Source: JAAYAN01 sp964437215
GTDB taxonomy: Bacteria; Bacteroidota; Ignavibacteria; Ignavibacteriales; Melioribacteraceae
Assembly: GCA_964437215.1 (NCBI GenBank)
Contig: CAYTFZ010000099.1
Span: 1-9,171 of the forward strand
Direction: 5' to 3'
DNA: 9,171 nt
Of the stretch, positions 1 to 6,286 are shown piece after piece. The number at the start of each line of letters is the position of its first letter. The first letter of the stretch is position 1. Under the pieces are notes generated by a model, which ran no database searches, was not told where the DNA came from, and saw nothing but the letters and a program-made list of their open reading frames with translations. Made by a program: the position numbers and the translations under genes.

Positions 1-97
1 AAAAACAAAACCTACTGCTGCTGCAAAGTTGAAAAGAATTGACGAAAAAGGAAAACACGGTGAGATTAAAAAGTTGAGGCAAAGAATTGATATTTAA
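1..97 (+). CDS. arfB: C-terminal end of an ArfB-like peptidyl-tRNA hydrolase / release-factor homologue (5' partial)
   Basis: Only the last 31 codons are present, in the frame starting at base 2 and ending at TAA 95-97. The encoded tail is very basic and begins KTKPTAAAKLKRIDEKG, then continues with a KKLRQR stretch. ArfB (YaeJ) proteins, which rescue stalled ribosomes by hydrolysing peptidyl-tRNA, end in a Lys/Arg-rich tail of the form '(R)xTKPTxAxKxxRlxxKxxxgxxKxxR' that enters the empty mRNA channel of the ribosome. The match to that pattern is the only evidence. The catalytic GGQ motif would lie upstream, outside the window. A ribosomal protein or another basic RNA-binding protein could have a similar tail, so the call is tentative. 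Confidence 0.5.
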   Translation, partial: KTKPTAAAKLKRIDEKGKHGEIKKLRQRIDI

Positions 98-124
98 AGG
101 CAACACTAATATTTAGAGCTGTTT

Positions 125-2527
125 ATGTTTTTTTTTAATGAAAATTTAAAAAAATATATTTATTTCTTCTTTTTCTTTTTTCAAATTCATTCAATAAATC
201 AAGCTCAGTCAGATCAATATATTGAAAAATGGATAGTTGAAAATATCCCGTATAAAAGGACTATTACACTTAATGGTTTCCTTGACAGTTATAATACTTT
301 AACTAACGATTATTCAATTTCTGGCAAAAGGGTATTTGAGCCGATCAAGACAATTAAAATTACAAATAATGATAGTACAAATCTTATTTCCCCGTTGCTC
401 ACTTTTAATAATATTAACAAATGGAACGATATTGAAGGTTTATTATGTGAAATATTTGAAAATATAAATACTGGAAAAGATAGTGCATTATCACTTTGGG
501 AAACATATACCAGAAAAACAGTGCATCATAAATCTCCTGAAATGAATAATACGATTTCGCACCCGGTGGCTTTATTAGGCTGTTATGGCTATTTAACATG
601 CGGAAATATGTCAAAGGCTGTTAGCGGACTAGCTAAATATTTTAATTATGAAAGTCAGGTGTGGGATTTATTAAGCTCTGATGGAATTGCGCATTCGATT
701 TCCGAAGTAAAATTTGATAATAATTATGTTATTATTGATCCGGATGTTAATGTATTTTATTTAGATTTTGATAATGAAACTTTAGTTGGCAGAGATGAAA
801 TTACTGAAGATAATTATTTAATTTATCGAACACATCACTATGGTGAAAGCAGATTGGTTGACCTTGATGTTGCTTCGATTTATAATGGCAGCTCTAAGCA
901 AATAGCATTTCCAATTTCATCGGATAAAAATCTTAAATACAATCTTCGTCCAGGCGAATCGATTATTTTTGATTATGCAAAAGCAAAATATTATCATCAC
1001 ATCGAAACAACACCTCCCTCCGAAATACCATGGTTCATAAGTAATAGTAAAGTAAATTTCAAACCAGATTTTAGGACTATTGATTTAAATAAGCTTGTGT
1101 ACTCTTATAAAAATATATACATAAATAAGAGTAATCAGGAGCTGCCAATAATTTATTCTTCAAATTTATTTGAGGATTCACAATTAATCATTTATATGAC
1201 AACACCTTTTATACTTCTAGGCGGAGATATTATTATTAATGCTTTCTCGCAAACATTATCCGATTCAATTACGCTAGATTACTCCGAAAATTTAATCAGT
1301 TGGAGCAATATATGGAAATCTTCAAAAACAGGACATTATAGAGACTCTATCGATATTTACGATAAAATATTACCCTTGCAATTAAAGGAAAAGCATAATT
1401 ACTATTTGCGTTTTATTCTGTCACCAAAATCTTCAGAAGCAAGCTGCGGAATAGATTCATTAAATATTTCGTCAATCATTCAATGTTCAAAGTTTTATTT
1501 GCCTGCAATGACTCTGGGGGAAAATATAATTGAATATAGTGATTTAAATGAACAATCAAGAAATGTGGAAATTGAAATTGTTTATCAGGAAACGACGGAA
1601 AATATTCCTCCTGAACAAATTATTGAGCCAATATTCCCTTTAGATGGAGCAACAGTATCTGCATCAAAATTTACTTTTAGCTGGCTTAGACCAGTTGATG
1701 CTGATGGTGATGAAATAATTGACTATGAATTTCAGTTAAGCAACAGACCGGATATGAAATTTCCTCTTTCACCCACTTTTCATCGATATTTAAGTACATT
1801 ATCAAATCCAATTAAACCGGAATTTGAACTTCCGCTGTATGGATTACTTAATTCAGACACAGAATATTTTTGGAGAGTTCGAGCAAAAGACTCGAAAGAT
1901 GTCTGGGGACAGTGGAGCCCGATATGGTCATTTAATGTTAATTGCGTAATGATGCCGCTTAATAGTTATGTTTCAGAAACTGAAAATTTAAGAACCATCT
2001 GTTGGCAAAATAATGTTGAAGGAAAATCTCCAAGTTCATTTGAAATTTATGGCAGCAACACACCAAATGGTTTTATTCCCGATGAAACAAATTTAATAGG
2101 CATAAGTAATAGTAATGCTTTTATTCTTGAAGATAATAAATATGACTTTTACAGAATTGTAGCTGTTGATGAAGAAGGGAATAAAAGCGGTCCATCTCGG
2201 CTGTGCTTAGGAATTGTTTCAGCTGATAGAATTGTTCCGGATGAAAATAATGAGTTTGTTTTATGGCAAAATTATCCTAATCCATTCAATTCACAAACAA
2301 TAATAATGTATCAATTAAATGAAAAGTCCGAAGTTATATTAAAAATTTACGATATACTCGGACAAGAAATTTCCTGCCTTGTTAATGAAATGAATGAAGC
2401 AGGAAGATATAGTATTAATTTTGATGCAGATAAATTATCAAGTGGAATATATATTTATTCGTTACAAGTAAATTCTAAAAATTCAACGAAGAGACTGAAA
2501 ACTGCAAAAATGATTCTTTTAAAGTAG
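125..2527 (+). CDS. Secreted transglutaminase-like protein with fibronectin-III-like modules and a T9SS type A sorting domain
   Basis: An 800-residue exported protein. Residues 1-28 form a signal peptide: two lysines at 9-10, then an unusually Phe-rich core around 11-20, with likely cleavage near INQAQ. Residues ~145-215 fit the transglutaminase/cysteine-protease-like fold, with candidate catalytic residues Cys159 (LTCG, at a helix start), His190 (AHSISEV) and Asp205 (IIDPD). Residues ~340-490 look like a beta-rich sandwich of unknown role, possibly carbohydrate-binding. Residues ~495-606 resemble a fibronectin-III-like module (DADGDEI, then YFWRVRAKD and WSPIWSF). A second, shorter Fn3-like stretch spans ~625-698 (FYRIVAVDEEGNKSGP). 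Residues ~711-800 are a T9SS type A sorting domain (QNYPNPFN at 716-723, IYDILGQE, LSSGIYIYSL), normally removed on surface attachment or release. No clear Shine-Dalgarno precedes the ATG. The start is chosen because it gives a complete signal peptide. The substrate is unknown; it could be a protease, amidase, crosslinker or inactive binding protein. Codon use is visibly more A/T-rich than in the pst genes. Confidence 0.85.
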   Translation: MFFFNENLKKYIYFFFFFFQIHSINQAQSDQYIEKWIVENIPYKRTITLNGFLDSYNTLTNDYSISGKRVFEPIKTIKITNNDSTNLISPLLTFNNINKWNDIEGLLCEIFENINTGKDSALSLWETYTRKTVHHKSPEMNNTISHPVALLGCYGYLTCGNMSKAVSGLAKYFNYESQVWDLLSSDGIAHSISEVKFDNNYVIIDPDVNVFYLDFDNETLVGRDEITEDNYLIYRTHHYGESRLVDLDVASIYNGSSKQIAFPISSDKNLKYNLRPGESIIFDYAKAKYYHHIETTPPSEIPWFISNSKVNFKPDFRTIDLNKLVYSYKNIYINKSNQELPIIYSSNLFEDSQLIIYMTTPFILLGGDIIINAFSQTLSDSITLDYSENLISWSNIWKSSKTGHYRDSIDIYDKILPLQLKEKHNYYLRFILSPKSSEASCGIDSLNISSIIQCSKFYLPAMTLGENIIEYSDLNEQSRNVEIEIVYQETTENIPPEQIIEPIFPLDGATVSASKFTFSWLRPVDADGDEIIDYEFQLSNRPDMKFPLSPTFHRYLSTLSNPIKPEFELPLYGLLNSDTEYFWRVRAKDSKDVWGQWSPIWSFNVNCVMMPLNSYVSETENLRTICWQNNVEGKSPSSFEIYGSNTPNGFIPDETNLIGISNSNAFILEDNKYDFYRIVAVDEEGNKSGPSRLCLGIVSADRIVPDENNEFVLWQNYPNPFNSQTIIMYQLNEKSEVILKIYDILGQEISCLVNEMNEAGRYSINFDADKLSSGIYIYSLQVNSKNSTKRLKTAKMILLK

Positions 2528-2569
2528 CTGCTTAAATTTAATGCATTTTAACAAATAACTTAAGGAAAG

Positions 2570-3076
2570 TTACCGAATAATTTTTTTAATTTTTTTTATG
2601 CTGAAATTTTTAACTGTCTGTCTGCGCGATAAAAGCATTGGAAGCGATACACCGATACTGATTGAAAATAAAATAAATATCATCTTCAAACCGTTATTAA
2701 ATACCGAAAACATCAAGTCGGCGTTTTCTGACAAAGAGGAAGCAACGGTTAAATTAAACAACCCTAAAATCATTTTATAAGCAAAGTAACCGGGTATCAT
2801 AGGAATTATTGCCGGAATTGAAAAAACAAAAGGCGGAGTATGAACCCGGTGAGCCAAAGGAACGCTTACAAAACCGACAAACGTAGCAGCTGCTAAAGAA
2901 GCAAGGATAATATTTATTCCGCCCATAATCATCGAAAATTTAATCAGTCCGGCAAAAGCACCTAAAAGTCCTGCAGAAAACAACGACCTGGAAGGAACAT
3001 TAAAAAGTATTCCGAATCCAGCAGCAGCAATACCCGACCATATAAACCTTTCTGCTAAAGTATAAAATGTTTCCAT
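2570..3076 (-). CDS. Threonine/serine exporter family, C-terminal-type subunit (YjjB-like, ThrE_2/DUF3815)
   Basis: A 168-residue, almost entirely hydrophobic inner-membrane protein with about four to five predicted membrane segments (roughly 12-26, 31-46, 52-72, 84-108, 126-150). The stretch FSIPAIIPMIPGYFAYKMIL at 85-104 is the characteristic proline/glycine motif of the YjjB/ThrE C-terminal family. In Corynebacterium ThrE the two domains are one protein that exports threonine and serine. In E. coli the split pair YjjP/YjjB has been linked to succinate export, so the substrate here is open. The ATG overlaps the stop of the upstream yjjP-like gene by one base (TAATG). A GAGGA sequence (complement of 3084-3088) lies 7 bases upstream of the start and can serve as ribosome binding site. 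The C-terminus is a basic tail rich in Lys/Ile (KKIKKIIR). The two proteins are expected to act as a heteromeric exporter. Confidence 0.88.
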   Translation of the reverse strand: METFYTLAERFIWSGIAAAGFGILFNVPSRSLFSAGLLGAFAGLIKFSMIMGGINIILASLAAATFVGFVSVPLAHRVHTPPFVFSIPAIIPMIPGYFAYKMILGLFNLTVASSLSENADLMFSVFNNGLKMIFILFSISIGVSLPMLLSRRQTVKNFSIKKIKKIIR

Positions 3077-3852
3077 TATACAGTCCTCAGCTGAAAAAGC
3101 ATCATTGCAGAAAAAAGTCCTAAAGCTATTGCAAGAACAATCATAGTCCCATGTGCAAATCTTACTATTCCGTTAATAAGATTACCGTCAATTGTATCGG
3201 TGAAAGAATTAATCAAAGGAACACCTGGGACAAGAAAAAGTACAGAAGTTGCCAAAGTTAATTCCGGTTTAAGCCCGATATTATACATAACCGAAACCGA
3301 AGCAACAATGGATGCGGTAAAAGATCCTAAAAAAACACTTATGTACTGGTTGAATTTCATTTTTACAGCTTCCTGGCGGATAAAAAGTCCTATAAAAGTT
3401 GCAATAAAAGCCATAAGCATATTTAGCCAATTCCCGCCAAAAAGACAGCAAAAACCTGATCCGGCAAGGCTTACGGAGGTTAAAATTAAAATCCGGGGAT
3501 AATGCGGAAGATTTCGAAGTCTGATAACTTCTTCTTCAACCTGATTAATATTCCATTTTTCATTCAAAGCTGCCCAGCTGGCGCGGCTTAATCCTGAAAT
3601 AATTCTGAAATTAACACCATGCGGAGGAATGCGTTTAACTTTTGTAAGACTTTCATTAGTCAGTTCATCAGTCAGAGTCATTATTATAGCACGGTGAGTA
3701 ATCAGTGCGTGAGCTTTATAACCAAGGGCTGCTGAAAAACGGTAAAGGCTTAAAAATATTCTTGTGGTGTTTGCTCCGGCAATCATCAGCATTGCGCAGA
3801 TTTTAAGCAATAGTGCTGCGGCTCTTTCTATTTTTGATATTTCTTTTGGCAA
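3076..3852 (-). CDS. Threonine/serine exporter family, N-terminal-type subunit (YjjP-like, ThrE/DUF1212)
   Basis: A 258-residue inner-membrane protein. Residues 1-118 form a soluble domain with the family-typical start (helix, then MIAGANTTRIFLSLYRFSAA at 23-42, equivalent to the 'GaetyRve' region of YjjP/ThrE). It is followed by about five membrane segments (~120-138, 141-158, 168-190, 197-215, 229-254). The motif VPGVPLINSFTDTIDGNLIN at 208-227 is the signature of the ThrE N-terminal family. The start used is TTG at 3850-3852. An in-frame stop lies 18 bases further upstream (3871-3873) and the next Met is residue 21, which would cut into the conserved first helix, so TTG is the best choice although no Shine-Dalgarno is evident. 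It is the first gene of a two-gene minus-strand unit with the YjjB-like subunit and is divergent from the phosphate operon. Confidence 0.88.
   Translation of the reverse strand: MPKEISKIERAAALLLKICAMLMIAGANTTRIFLSLYRFSAALGYKAHALITHRAIIMTLTDELTNESLTKVKRIPPHGVNFRIISGLSRASWAALNEKWNINQVEEEVIRLRNLPHYPRILILTSVSLAGSGFCCLFGGNWLNMLMAFIATFIGLFIRQEAVKMKFNQYISVFLGSFTASIVASVSVMYNIGLKPELTLATSVLFLVPGVPLINSFTDTIDGNLINGIVRFAHGTMIVLAIALGLFSAMMLFQLRTV
3084..3088 (-). promoter_or_regulatory. Ribosome binding site for the yjjB-like gene
   Basis: GAGGA on the minus strand, inside the last codons of the yjjP-like gene and 7 bases before the overlapping ATG. Together with the TAATG overlap it supports coupled translation of the two exporter subunits. 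Confidence 0.5.
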
Positions 3853-3853
3853 A

Positions 3854-3974
3854 ATCAGTATAAACTTAAATTACAAAATCAATTAAACTAATATTATGTG
3901 TTTTTTGAAAATATACAATAACCACTGCAAATAAAATTTACAGTTCTATAACTTATAAAATGTATCAGTATAAA
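3854..3974. repeat. Pair of 11-bp direct repeats, ATCAGTATAAA
   Basis: Exact copies lie at 3854-3864 and 3964-3974, 110 bases apart start to start. On the minus strand each reads TTTATACTGAT, which contains a TATACT hexamer resembling a sigma-70 -10 element. The copy nearest the gene lies only a few bases upstream of the TTG start of the yjjP-like gene, which is too close for an ordinary -10 with a leader. Function is unknown, and short AT-rich matches can arise by chance. Confidence 0.35.
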
Positions 3975-4131
3975 TAACTCTTAAGAAATGTTACTGCAAA
4001 TATAATTATTTTTTATAAATGTTTCTCCTCGTGGTTACAAGATTAATGCAAAAAACTGTTATAATACTTATTATTTAGAAGCAAATACCTGGAGTGTTAG
4101 CTAATAAACACAGGCAAAATAAAAATATTAC

Positions 4132-4166
4132 TTTGTAATTGATTTGTAATATTAGAATTCTATTTT
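4132..4166 (+). promoter_or_regulatory. Predicted Pho box and -10 element of the porin-pst operon
   Basis: TTGTAAT occurs at 4133-4139 and again at 4144-4150, separated by TGAT. This gives two 7-bp units with an 11-bp period, the layout of the PhoB box (CTGTCAT, 4 bp, CTGTCAT); each unit matches the E. coli unit at 5 of 7 positions. An extra T precedes both copies, extending the identity to 8 bp. TATTTT at 4161-4166 begins 10 bp after the second unit, as the -10 does in E. coli pho promoters. The genes downstream are a porin and pst genes, the classic PhoB targets. An alternative -10 is TATAGT at 4171-4176. Binding by a PhoB/PhoP-type regulator is inferred. Confidence 0.55.
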
Positions 4167-4174
4167 AGCGTATA

Positions 4175-4206
4175 GTCAAATTTTAAAGAGAGAGAGAGAA
4201 TTTGAC
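4175..4206 (+). promoter_or_regulatory. Leader hairpin with an (AG)6 loop upstream of the porin gene
   Basis: GTCAAATT (4175-4182) and AATTTGAC (4199-4206) are perfect 8-bp inverted repeats around a 16-base purine-rich loop containing (AG)6 at 4187-4198. If the -10 is at 4161-4166, transcription would begin at about 4173-4175, placing this stem at the extreme 5' end of the mRNA. 5'-terminal stems stabilise outer-membrane protein mRNAs such as ompA in E. coli. A second AATTTGA follows at 4211-4217 and could compete for the left arm. It could alternatively be a protein-binding operator. The stem is AT-rich and has no T-run after it, so it is not a terminator. Confidence 0.4.
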
Positions 4207-4230
4207 AGAAAATTTGATTATTAAACAAAA

Positions 4231-4237
4231 AGGAGAG
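4231..4237 (+). promoter_or_regulatory. Strong ribosome binding site for the porin gene
   Basis: AGGAGAG lies 4 bases before the ATG at 4242 (the AGGAG core is 6 bases before it). It fixes the porin start and predicts strong translation, as expected for an abundant outer-membrane protein. Confidence 0.75.
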
Positions 4238-4241
4238 AGTT

Positions 4242-5234
4242 ATGAAAAACCTGTTACAGAAAACAGTTCTATTAACAATGATTTTCGGCGCAGTGTTAAA
4301 CGCTCAGGATAAATCCGCTGAAAAGTTCGGAGCCCAATTGTTTTTCGATTACACAAATCATATCAGTAATTCGGGCGGAAACGCAAACAACGAATTTGAA
4401 ATTAATAGGGCTTATCTGTCGTATCAAAATAATTATTCCGAAGAAATAAGCTACAAATTTATTATTGACGGCGACCGCACCGATGCCGATAATAAAAGGC
4501 TTGAAGTGTTTGTAAAAAATGCAATGATAGAATATAAAACAAAATACGGAACAATATCGGGCGGTTTAATGGGAATGAATATGTTTACTCTTCAGGAAGC
4601 AAACTGGGGATATAGATTCGTAGAAAAATCTGCAATGGATATTAACAAATTCAGTTCGTCGGCAGACCTTGCAATAGGATATGCAAACACATTATCCGGG
4701 GTGCTGGATGTAAATTTTATGATTTCGAACGGCGAAGGTTTTAAAAGCAGCGAAACCAACCGTTATAAAAAATATTCGTTAAGTCTTGCTTACGGTGAAA
4801 AGAAATTGTTTTCGAAAAACGGATTTAACATCGGCTCGTCGGTTTCAATTGAGCCTACTCAAATTGCCGATAAAAATGAACTGACAACTGTTTACGGAAT
4901 TTTCGGTGGATTTTCGGTTTCCGGTTTCCGTTTAGGAGCGGAGTTCGATCAGAAATTTTCAAAAAACCAGCAGTCTGTTTCCAAAACAGAAATGATTGTT
5001 TCGGCTTATGCAAGCTATTCTTTTACCGATAATTTTGATATGTATACCCGCGCTGATGTTTACGATCCCAACAACAAAACTTATAACGACGGCTATAATT
5101 ACTTTTTAGGCGGTTTCACTTATTCTCCGGCAAAAGCTTTAAGCATTGCACCCAATGTTCGTGTTAAACAAGCTTGGGCAGACGGCAGCGATCCGGAGGT
5201 CGATTTTAAAGTGAATTTTTTATTTAAGATTTAA
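4242..5234 (+). CDS. Outer-membrane beta-barrel porin, probable phosphate-selective (OprP/OprO-like)
   Basis: A 330-residue exported beta-barrel protein. Residues 1-21 form a Sec signal peptide (KNLLQK, hydrophobic core, cleavage after LNA). The mature part alternates polar and aromatic residues in short amphipathic strands with Gly/Asn/Asp-rich turns. The opening strands (FGAQLFFDYT at 29-38; FEINRAYLSYQNNYSEEISY at 52-71) have the look of phosphate-selective porin O/P family barrels, where 'RAyl...' follows a first strand. It ends in KVNFLFKI, an aromatic-rich last strand, although the final residue is Ile rather than the usual Phe. It is first in the operon, 26 bases ahead of pstS and behind a predicted Pho box. 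That context is the main reason for proposing phosphate or general anion uptake. It is shorter than Pseudomonas OprP (about 440 residues), so selectivity is not established and it could be a general porin. Confidence 0.78.
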   Translation: MKNLLQKTVLLTMIFGAVLNAQDKSAEKFGAQLFFDYTNHISNSGGNANNEFEINRAYLSYQNNYSEEISYKFIIDGDRTDADNKRLEVFVKNAMIEYKTKYGTISGGLMGMNMFTLQEANWGYRFVEKSAMDINKFSSSADLAIGYANTLSGVLDVNFMISNGEGFKSSETNRYKKYSLSLAYGEKKLFSKNGFNIGSSVSIEPTQIADKNELTTVYGIFGGFSVSGFRLGAEFDQKFSKNQQSVSKTEMIVSAYASYSFTDNFDMYTRADVYDPNNKTYNDGYNYFLGGFTYSPAKALSIAPNVRVKQAWADGSDPEVDFKVNFLFKI

Positions 5235-5244
5235 CAACAAATTA

Positions 5245-5250
5245 AAGGAG
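5245..5250 (+). promoter_or_regulatory. Ribosome binding site for pstS
   Basis: AAGGAG ends 10 bases before the ATG at 5261, within the 26-base porin-pstS gap. It supports the chosen start, which gives a complete signal peptide. Confidence 0.65.
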
Positions 5251-5260
5251 TATTCATTTT

Positions 5261-6238
5261 ATGAGTACATTAAAAAAAGCAGTGTTTTCGGCAATAATCA
5301 TTTCAGTTTTATTTTCTGCAGCAAATTACGCTCAACCCGTTCAGGTTGACGAAAGTCTGCCGCGCTACAAAAAAGCCAAAGGCGTAAAAGGTACATTGAA
5401 CAGCATCGGTTCCGATACAATATTGAATATGATGACGCTTTGGGCAGAAGGCTTTAAGGCTTTGTATCCCGATGTAAAAATTCAGATTGAAGGAAAAGGT
5501 TCTTCAACTGCCCCGCCTGCGCTTATCGAAGGAACAGCTCAGCTTGGACCAATGTCGCGCAAAATGAAATCGGAAGAGACTGATAAATTTGAAGACAAAT
5601 ACGGTTATTCGCCAACTGCAATAAGCATTGCGCTGGATGCCCTTGCAATTTATGTTCACAAGGATAATCCTGTTTCAAAACTAACTTTCGAAGAAGCAGA
5701 CGCAATATTTTCTTCTACCCGCAAACGAGGACATAAAGAAGATATTAAAACTTGGGATCAGCTTGGTCTTAAAGGCGGGTTTACAAACAAGCCCATAAGC
5801 GTTTTCGGAAGGAACTCGGCATCCGGCACATACGGCTACTTTAAAGATGATGTACTCAAAAAAGGTGATTTTAAGAATATTGTAAAAGAACAGCCCGGTT
5901 CGGCATCAGTTGTTCAAGGTATTTCCGAAGATAAATACGCAATAGGTTACAGCGGTATCGGTTACAAAACTTCGGGAGTGAAGGCTTTGGCTCTTGCCGA
6001 GAAAAACGGCGAACCTTATTACGATGCAAATTTCGAAAATGTTAAAGACGGCAACTATCCTCTTTCGCGCAACCTTTACATATACGTGGCAAAAAATCCT
6101 TCTAAAGAAATGGATTTGCTTGTTAAAGAATTTTTAAAATTTGTTCTCAGTTATGAAGGACAGCAGATTGTTGTAAAAGACGGATATCTGCCCCTTTCCA
6201 AAACAGAAGTTACAAAACAATTGAAAAAGATAGAATAA
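5261..6238 (+). CDS. pstS: Periplasmic phosphate-binding protein of the Pst ABC transporter
   Basis: A 325-residue protein with a Sec signal peptide (residues 1-24, cleavage after NYA). There is no lipobox Cys, so it should be a free periplasmic protein. It has the two-lobe PBP fold with the phosphate-pocket loops of PstS: SIGSDTI at 48-54, EGKGSST at 77-83, GPMSRKM at 96-102 and the hallmark FGRNSASGTYGYFKDDVL at 182-199. The last loop supplies the Arg184, Ser188, Gly189 and Thr190 equivalents that hold the phosphate. The second-lobe segment AIGYSGIGY at 227-235 is also typical. Length is normal for the family. It delivers phosphate to PstC/PstA. It sits between a porin gene and pstC, and an intrinsic terminator-like hairpin follows its stop codon after 9 bases, so its transcript may be partly separated from that of the permease genes. 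Confidence 0.95.
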   Translation: MSTLKKAVFSAIIISVLFSAANYAQPVQVDESLPRYKKAKGVKGTLNSIGSDTILNMMTLWAEGFKALYPDVKIQIEGKGSSTAPPALIEGTAQLGPMSRKMKSEETDKFEDKYGYSPTAISIALDALAIYVHKDNPVSKLTFEEADAIFSSTRKRGHKEDIKTWDQLGLKGGFTNKPISVFGRNSASGTYGYFKDDVLKKGDFKNIVKEQPGSASVVQGISEDKYAIGYSGIGYKTSGVKALALAEKNGEPYYDANFENVKDGNYPLSRNLYIYVAKNPSKEMDLLVKEFLKFVLSYEGQQIVVKDGYLPLSKTEVTKQLKKIE

Positions 6239-6247
6239 ACATTTAAG

Positions 6248-6275
6248 TCCGGCTGTTTAATGCAGCCGGATTTTT
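6248..6275 (+). terminator. Intrinsic terminator-like hairpin between pstS and pstC
   Basis: TCCGGCTG (6248-6255) and CAGCCGGA (6263-6270) pair perfectly around a 7-base loop and are followed by TTTTT at 6271-6275, the form of a rho-independent terminator. It lies inside what should be one operon, 17 bases before the pstC GTG. The likely role is partial termination that makes porin and PstS more abundant than the permease, or 3'-end protection of the porin-pstS mRNA after processing. Confidence 0.75.
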
Positions 6276-6283
6276 AATTTTAC

Positions 6284-6286
6284 AGG
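6284..6286 (+). promoter_or_regulatory. Weak ribosome binding site for pstC
   Basis: The AGG in TACAGGTTTTT is 5 bases before the GTG at 6292. Both the short Shine-Dalgarno and the GTG start suggest weaker translation than for pstS and the porin. Confidence 0.4.

Larger units (their letters stand above)
3853..4241. other. Divergent intergenic region between the exporter unit and the phosphate operon
   Basis: This is 389 bases of very AT-rich DNA without a convincing gene. The right end (about 4132-4241) holds the predicted Pho box, -10, leader hairpin and ribosome binding site of the porin-pst operon. The left part must contain the minus-strand promoter of the exporter genes, but no clear -35/-10 pair stands out. 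It carries two exact short direct repeats (ATCAGTATAAA at 3854 and 3964; ACTGCAAATA at 3924 and 3993). A weak inverted repeat, GTGTT (4094-4098) with AACAC (4107-4111), is also visible. I see no tRNA or recognisable structured RNA. Confidence 0.7.

Noticed and set aside
2528..2569. Possible bidirectional terminator between the two convergent genes
   Set aside because: Only short AT-rich partial dyads (for example CTTAA/TTAAG and the near-palindrome AAGTAGCTGCTT) are present. No GC-rich stem with a T-run is seen on either strand.
3200..3502. 100-codon plus-strand open frame
   Set aside because: It is antisense to the membrane part of the yjjP-like exporter gene, including its VPGVPLIN signature, and has no ribosome binding site.
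3870..3887. Pho-box-like TTGTAAT on the minus strand upstream of the yjjP-like gene
   Set aside because: A single TTGTAAT (complement of 3870-3876) is present, but the unit 11 bp upstream on that strand (TTTAATT) does not match, so there is no tandem box.
4019..4078. Small hydrophobic ORF of 19 codons (ATG at 4019, TAG at 4076) in the intergenic region
   Set aside because: It has no ribosome binding site, very AT-rich DNA produces such hydrophobic ORFs by chance, and no independent support is visible.
4094..4111. Inverted repeat GTGTT/AACAC as a terminator or operator
   Set aside because: Five base pairs with an 8-base loop, AT-rich surroundings and no T-run; too weak to call.
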